Below, one piece after another: positions 57,996 to 64,000 of a stretch of 64,000 nucleotides of DNA (position 1 is the first letter of the stretch; each line of letters starts with the position of its first letter). Both the position numbers and the translations under genes were made by a program. The notes below the pieces were generated by a model. It searched no databases and was not told the DNA's origin. It worked only from the letters and a program-made list of their open reading frames with translations. The stretch spans positions 17,551,001 through 17,615,000 of the forward strand of contig OY987266.1 in the NCBI GenBank assembly GCA_963920665.1, read 5' to 3'. The stretch comes from Straminergon stramineum. Lineage: Eukaryota > Streptophyta > Bryopsida > Hypnales > Calliergonaceae.

Positions 57996-59702
57996 TTACC
58001 ATACAGCGTTGAGGCCCAGTTTCATAGTTTCAGTTACATCAGGGACACTCCACCCAGCTTTCTTCAGCGAGGTCGAGAGCAGCTCCACCTCCTTTGCTAA
58101 GGTGACTAACACTGCCTGCCAATTACCAGAGTCCAAGTGAGTTGAGGAGATTCACAAGACTCAAAACGAGACATATTCCCCTCAAATTTCACATATTTCG
58201 AGAACCACCACAGCTCTAAATACAAAACACCGTTACCTTCAAAAAATAGGAAAAAACTTGAATGACATCGGACATACCTCTGCGTCCAGTGGTTGATTCC
58301 AAAGTCCAGGAGAAGACTGCGACTCCATCATATCTGAGATATCGTCCTCCTCCCAACCCCCCTGCCGAAGAACCAGAGACATCTCTTCCAAGTAACCAGT
58401 AAGCCACTTTGAAGACTTTGCGACGCTGCTGTTTCTCCTGAGTCGGTTCTCTTTAGCTGGACTTTCCATCACAGGAACCAATGGGACGACCACTTCATCA
58501 TCCACAATCTGAGTTAACTCTCTATGAACACCACCAGCCTGATTTTGATGTTTCTCTGCGACCTCACTCCAAAATTCAATTCTACGAGGAGTTCGAGCGG
58601 CCCAAGGAGGAATCGTCATGGAAAGATTCATTAATGTTCTGGGAGGCAGAGGCTTTTCTATAATCTGACCGTACCGAACTATATCGTCCTGGCATATTGA
58701 TGACCGTGGAGACTCAGATTCAATTGATGTGTTCTCCTCACCCTTTGAAGTCTTCACGTTCTTCGACCTTGACCGCCCGAATCTGCTAAAGATATTGCCT
58801 CGACTCCGTGGGGTACCAAAACTTTCTGCATTCTTGGCAAGGACGTCCAGATTTCGACCCCATGTCTCGGAATTACAAGACCCGGATGCATCCGACAGGT
58901 CTGTTGCACAAGAAGAACTTGAACTGCGATGTGTGGAATCCAAATCAGTAAGATAAGGGTCTCCTCGCTTGTTTGTTCCATTCCCACTGCTACTACTCAC
59001 AAGACTTCGGCTACTTCCCGAGTTGTTCTGCCACTCATCCAATTCGAAGGGAGGGTCGCAATCATGGGCACGAAAGGCCTCCCGCTCGAAAAAGTCTGCA
59101 ACATCATATCCACAGTAGATGATGTTCTTCTGGTACACAAAGAAAACAGGGTTGCCTGCAAGACTTGGCGATGATGCAATGTAACAATGACCATACATAG
59201 GTACAAGAAGTGGATATTTGCGCAAAGCATTGCGAGCTGTTCGGATAGAATGTTCATTGTCCACAGGCCGCGGACCCCATGCTTTCCACCAGAATTTAGA
59301 ATTGGCCACTTCGTGCAGAAGCCCAAGTACTGGGAGATTGAGGCGCATACGAATATGCTGTACATTTCCGGTTCGCCAGTTAGGAAACCCAGGTCCCACT
59401 GGGACGCCTTCCTGCAGTATCCCTTTCAGGTCCGGTGGGAACGTGAAGCCGTAGGTTGCTTCAATTTTTTCACACTCATCCTCGGAAAGACCTTCCGCGA
59501 TAGGCACCTCGCATTTCTTCAAGTGGTCAATCACGCTGCGGGCATAAGCCGAGAAGGAAAAGAATACTCGCCGGGTTCCCGGCGGAGTAGACTGGCCTGC
59601 ACTTGCGCGTGCAGAGAGTCGCTTGAGGCCTGCCAGTTGCGCCTGATGCTGAGGTAGATTACCTCTTAACGCTTCCGCGGATCTCTCGTCCACATCCAAC
59701 AT
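57996..59702 (-). CDS. SMI1/KNR4-like plant protein
   Basis: Two exons on the minus strand: 59702-58278 and 58115-57996, in frame to 514 residues. The start ATG opens MLDVDERSAEAL. Residues about 30-215 contain LAGLKRLSARASAG, IAEGLSEDECEKIEATYGF, FPPDLKGILQEGVPVGPGFP, LPVLGLLHEVAN, LVPMYGHCYI, SLAGNPVFFVYQ and VADFFEREAF, the SMI1/KNR4 superfamily fold as seen in an Arabidopsis family without a defined role. A low-complexity Ser-rich middle follows, then RRIEFWSEVAEKHQ, KWLTGYLEEMSLVLRQGGWE and, in exon 2, LLSTSLKKAGWSVPDVTETM. SMI1/KNR4 proteins in yeast act in cell-wall signalling; in plants the role is unknown. The protein is longer than the ~400-residue relatives, mainly because of the linker. 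Confidence 0.87.
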
Positions 59703-61400
59703 TGTAGCAATGCCAGACCTCGAGAGGACAACAGAAAAAACAAACAGTCACGTATCCTCCGACAACAAAGCCCCTTATCAGCCTCTTCATAACCTCTACA
59801 TCGAGACTCTCCCTTCGATCTCGGTTAGTCGGGATCCAACCTCAAGTATTCAGCTCACAGCTTCCTCAGACAATATTCTATTCACGAACCCTCGCAGCGG
59901 AGCTTTTCCGGCCTTATCTTCCAAGATAGTTAGATCTCAACGTCCTATGCGCCACCGACATCACAGTGGGTGACGAGTGTCAGCGCCTGCGTTCACAAAA
60001 CACTCAGAATGGAGTCTCCCTACTATTTGAAGGCAGCAGAATGTCAAACATCACTTGTCCAGCTTGGATCAAGTGAGCAACCCTATCATTGAAACCATCT
60101 ATAACGCAAACTCTAAGGGCGAAGAAGGAAATCCGCAAGGTTATTGGAGGCGACCATCGGTTATCCCGTGTAAGTAGTCAATGACGAATATTCGAAGAAG
60201 TAAGAGCCTTACGACACAGAGAAGTAACCCAATCGCGAGCACCAGCCTCAGGCGCAAAATGATCAGGTCGCGCACGCCCCGACAGCGACAAGAAAGAGCT
60301 TCACAAGTGTACGTGGCCAGGCAGAGAGGCTCATCATCCGTGGTATAAGAAGAAAGAAACCAGCTCTCAAACCTCCGACAGCCCTGGCCCTCCAAGAAAG
60401 TACACTCACACGCCGTTGTCCCGTTGAACGAATTCCAATCAACGAGTTCTACGTCTCAATGCCCGCTCACGCGCAGTGAAATACTTACAGTACCGGTCAC
60501 CCAAACCTAAACCCGATCAACATCGCTGACACGGATTCCCAAAACTCGTCAAAGGAAAATAAAAGGCCTCAAAACCTACACGGCATGCCAACCACAACCG
60601 GTCACAGTCTTCGGCGCCTCAACCTCAAAGCAGAATTAAGCACCAACACGACCGCTCTCAAAAAAATTAGAAACTGCAATTCAACTCCAATTGCCACACC
60701 ATAGCTATCTTCTCCCTCTTCAAATCTCATCCCGTTCTAATCAGCACCAATAATCACGACCAAAACACGCTCGGCATCCGCTACTGCTATACACCATTCA
60801 TTGAGTCGTCTAAACCACCGAGGGAATATTCTCGCATCTCCACGCACTCAGTAATACTCCATTGTCTTCCAATCCAGACCAATTGAGACCAAGAAAAAAT
60901 TTGTACCGATAAGGCCACGGAAAGGTCTGCCGTTACCGTCGCACTGTCGCTATGAAAAGAGTTAGATTAACGGCCAGATAAAACGACCTGGTAACCAGCG
61001 AGGCTATGGCAGAAGAGAGACCAACCTCATCTCTGGCACAAATGCGGAGACGTCTCGGCAACAACGCCCAACGTTCGCTAGCGAGGGAGACGAAGTGGAG
61101 AATCATAGGGAACAATTGGGATCCCCATGGGGAACGATATCGGGAACTTTGAGTAAGTTAACGAACTCCACGACTTGAGTGCACAGCCTTGAGGGCGCAC
61201 GCGTGACAGAACCAATATTCGCTGACCTAAGTAACTTATAAGGTACAATTCCGTTCCCCCTGAAGTTCCTCAAGTTCCCTGACGTTCCCTTTGTGATCCC
61301 AGCGCCTGGAATCCACGTGTCGCGCCTGGAGAGCGTGTTCCAGCGGACCCCTCGAAAGCCCATTGGGTAAGGTGAGCGAATTCCATACCCGAATTTAGCA
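59703..61400. promoter_or_regulatory. Upstream region of the SMI1-like gene
   Basis: Balanced base composition unlike the AT-rich repeats, no gene recognised. Between about 61107 and 61305, GGGAAC motifs cluster at one end and GTTCCC at the other, giving an inverted arrangement. Confidence 0.4.
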
Positions 61401-64000
61401 TGTGCCCGGCGCTTGAATTGAGGACCGGTGAGTAACTGAGATTCTGCACCTGGGATTAGTATTGATATCCGGAAGATTTGTAGCTAATCAACCCAATTGA
61501 ATTATTGTTGAGAGCCCTTAAATGGGGCTTTAAAGCGGGGGTTTTAATACAATGAATGTATTATTCTAGGGACTGGTGAGGACGGGAATGTCGAGGTTCC
61601 AATAATTATTCTTGTGATCGCATAACTTAATTATTGATTGTGGTACTTTCCAACCTTGATGGGGGCTAACCTTAGGTCAGTTACCACTAACCAGGGTAAC
61701 CATGGAAGGAATAGTACATTGCGATCTTTGCATGCCCTCATGAAGCTACAGTAGAACCTTGAGTTAGTACAGTCACAGTCTTTGTTAGATCAACTTGGAG
61801 TACAGTGTAGCGACACTGGACTTCGTCAAGAGGGAGCAGTTTTGTCAAAATTCCCCTAATCCAATTACGAATAAGGTGCCTACACCTGAAATTGCACTAA
61901 CAAGCAATTTTAGGTAAGTGAAATCCAGCAATTCAGCATATTTCCCATTTTAGGCGAGAATCTAGAGTGGTTGATTTTAGAAAGTAGTCAAAATTAGGTG
62001 AAGTTATCTAAAGATAAAATAGCACATTGCGGTCAAAATTAGGAGTTTGCTCATGTCATTGTTGATTTTTTTTTCATTTTTATCTCACATAAAGGCAAGT
62101 GTGTGGAATAACAAGAGCAATTGAAATTATTTATTTTCAATAGAATATGGATTTGTTATGAATTTTTTTAAGTGTGTTGCTCATTATAGCCCGAAAGAAT
62201 CTCTAAACTACCCCAAAACCAACAAAAAGTGTATCCACAATGGTCATTTTATTGACCTAAAGCAATCATAATATTTCCTAATGTAGAAGCCTAAAAAATC
62301 ACTTTCTACAATGACTTTACAAAGAAAAGCTAGACTAAGTTTAAATTGAGGTCACTAATCACTCCATTGTTGTCACCTAAGATATGATTGTGGCCCAATT
62401 GAAAAAAAATTATAATAATAATAAAGGGGGGCATTCTATAGGTGTTTGTCATGGGTATTTTGATCATTTGATGGATTGTTCTACTTGAAATCTCTTTTAC
62501 ACCACACTTTCATTGAAGCCTATTTCTTTCATTATTAGAGATATTTCTATAGAAGTTGTTTACACTAGAGGGAGGATTTGTCAAATTCCATCTTCAAGGT
62601 CTCAAGTTCAACTATTATTTTATATCATTGTATTTCGGGTTCACACTTGTGGAAGTGGGATGGTAGGATAGAAGCACCATAGTCATTGAAATTCACTATG
62701 GTTGTTAGTTTGTTGTTTGGCAAAGAGAGAGGGTGATGTATTTGGAATTGCAACTTGTAGGGAGGGACTTTTCTTTCGCTACTTCATGGATACGGTTTCT
62801 ATAAGATAAATATGACACATAATTCATAATGGGTATGTAAGCAAAGGGTGACATTCTTGATCAAAAGCGCTTAGCAGAAATGTAGAGAATGAATCATCAA
62901 AGAAGACAACTACAAGAGAGGTGATGTCTTCAACTCCAATTTTAGTGTGCTCTTTGTTGCTACGAATTTAATAAGAATTTGTAAAACCATCCTAGCTTTC
63001 TCTTTGTTGTGTATGATTGCTTTTGTTAGGATTTTTAAGCAATTAGATATCTAACCCCAACTATCACTTGAGACAAGCAAAATCCAAACTCTAAAAAAAT
63101 TGAAAAGCAAAAATTCGAGAATTTTGATCACATCTACTAATTTTTGCTCTTGTGCTTGCTTTCAATCTTCCCATCTAAGGTGTCTACTTCTAAAACAACC
63201 ACTATTTTCTATTGTGCCTAATTACTATTACTAACTTTTTCAAATTTGTATATTTTCTTATTGGCAAGTGAAAGGAGTTTCTAATGCACCATGGAACACA
63301 ACATTTGGATTTTGTATGCAAAAGTTATGAAGGAAAAAAGTTTAGTTCTACAAGTGTTTCTTCCACATACCTAAGTATATAATTGATTTTGGAGATGTAC
63401 ATGGAGTAAAGATGGTGGTTTAGGGTTAGTGGCACATTTCGGAGTATGCGCCATGTAGTTGTACACCTATTGGCAATTGCACACTCATGGCGAATAACAA
63501 TGGAGGCAATATTATGCAATGGCCACAAAGTTGCAACAATCCATATGACTACCCTCAAAGCACAAAAAAAATCATTTTGAAAAGGTTTAGTTGCTTCAAG
63601 AAGCCTAACAACAACATCATGATTATCTTGAAAAGTTGCATACCATATGTGAAGGTTTGATTTAGCACCAAAATTCAATTTCCATGTTGGATTCTCAAGG
63701 ATTCACGAAAGATAATTTTGGGATGAAGGGAATACATTCTAAACTTACAGTATGAAAATAATAGTAGAAATTGCTTGTGTTCAACCTTAGGTGGAATTTT
63801 GAATTTTTGATTTCAACATTCATTTACAAAATATTGGTTAGTATAACTAATCACTTGAATACGATCTATAAAGTCATTGTTTACAACTTTTGTTTTAAAA
63901 TCATCATTTAATTGTATGTTCTCTAAGGTAGGAGGTCCATAAAGTGTCCATCTACGAGTTGAAACTGAATTCTGGGGAGGTGAAACTTCTTGAAATATTT
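61401..64000. repeat. Repeat-rich right end of the window
   Basis: 62000-62405 is a reversed copy of the four-copy repeat, 63210-63460 matches 41280-41530, and 63925-63950 carries the AAGGTAGGAGGTCCATAAAG motif. No supported gene. Confidence 0.6.

Noticed and set aside
1..64000. Full-length LTR retrotransposons
   Set aside because: No paired long terminal repeats, primer-binding site, or gag/protease/reverse-transcriptase motifs were recognised in the listed frames.

Overview
This is a nuclear segment from a land plant. The evidence is spliced genes with GT-AG introns, two proteins with N termini that look like plastid transit peptides, a plant golgin (GC6), the glycine-cleavage T-protein, a PR-1 protein, an S-like RNase T2 and telobox (AAACCCTA) promoters. 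Genes are GC-richer and intergenic DNA is very AT-rich. Low-intron genes and the protein variants would suit a non-flowering plant, but the species cannot be fixed by eye.

Layout: 1-14.4 kb is repeat DNA with no supported gene. 14.4-17.4 kb (-) holds an RNase T2 with an altered catalytic motif. 18.9-27.0 kb (-) holds the p115/USO1-type golgin GC6 in 19 coding exons. 27.5-32.3 kb is repeats. 32.3 kb (+) is intronless eIF1A. 33-36.9 kb is repeats. 36.9-39.9 kb (-) is glycine-cleavage T-protein. 42.9-45.9 kb (-) is a DUF2499/Ycf49-like plastid membrane protein, divergent from an unnamed coiled-coil protein, probably plastid-targeted, at 46.6-50.1 kb (+). 50.1-53.1 kb is repeats. 53.1 kb (+) is an intronless PR-1. 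58.0-59.7 kb (-) is an SMI1/KNR4-like protein. The rest is repeats. The genes do not form a pathway; this is ordinary eukaryotic gene order.

Two patterns stand out. First, many repeats are bounded by TTAA + CCCCTAA termini and flanked by duplicated TTAA, including nested copies and one related empty site carrying a single TTAA. This fits a TTAA-targeting, piggyBac-like family of non-autonomous elements. No transposase is in the window. Second, most genes carry local degenerate tandem duplications of about 60-330 bp at an edge or in an intron: the PR-1 C-terminal codons plus stop, eIF1A 3' flank, GC6 leader, T-protein exon 1/intron 1 junction, and RNase T2 introns. I saw no gene cluster that forms a new biochemical system; the TTAA elements and the edge duplications are the best candidates for something undescribed.

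Exon borders were read by hand from splice consensus, reading phase and remembered family alignments. All eight models close in frame, but none has transcript support here.
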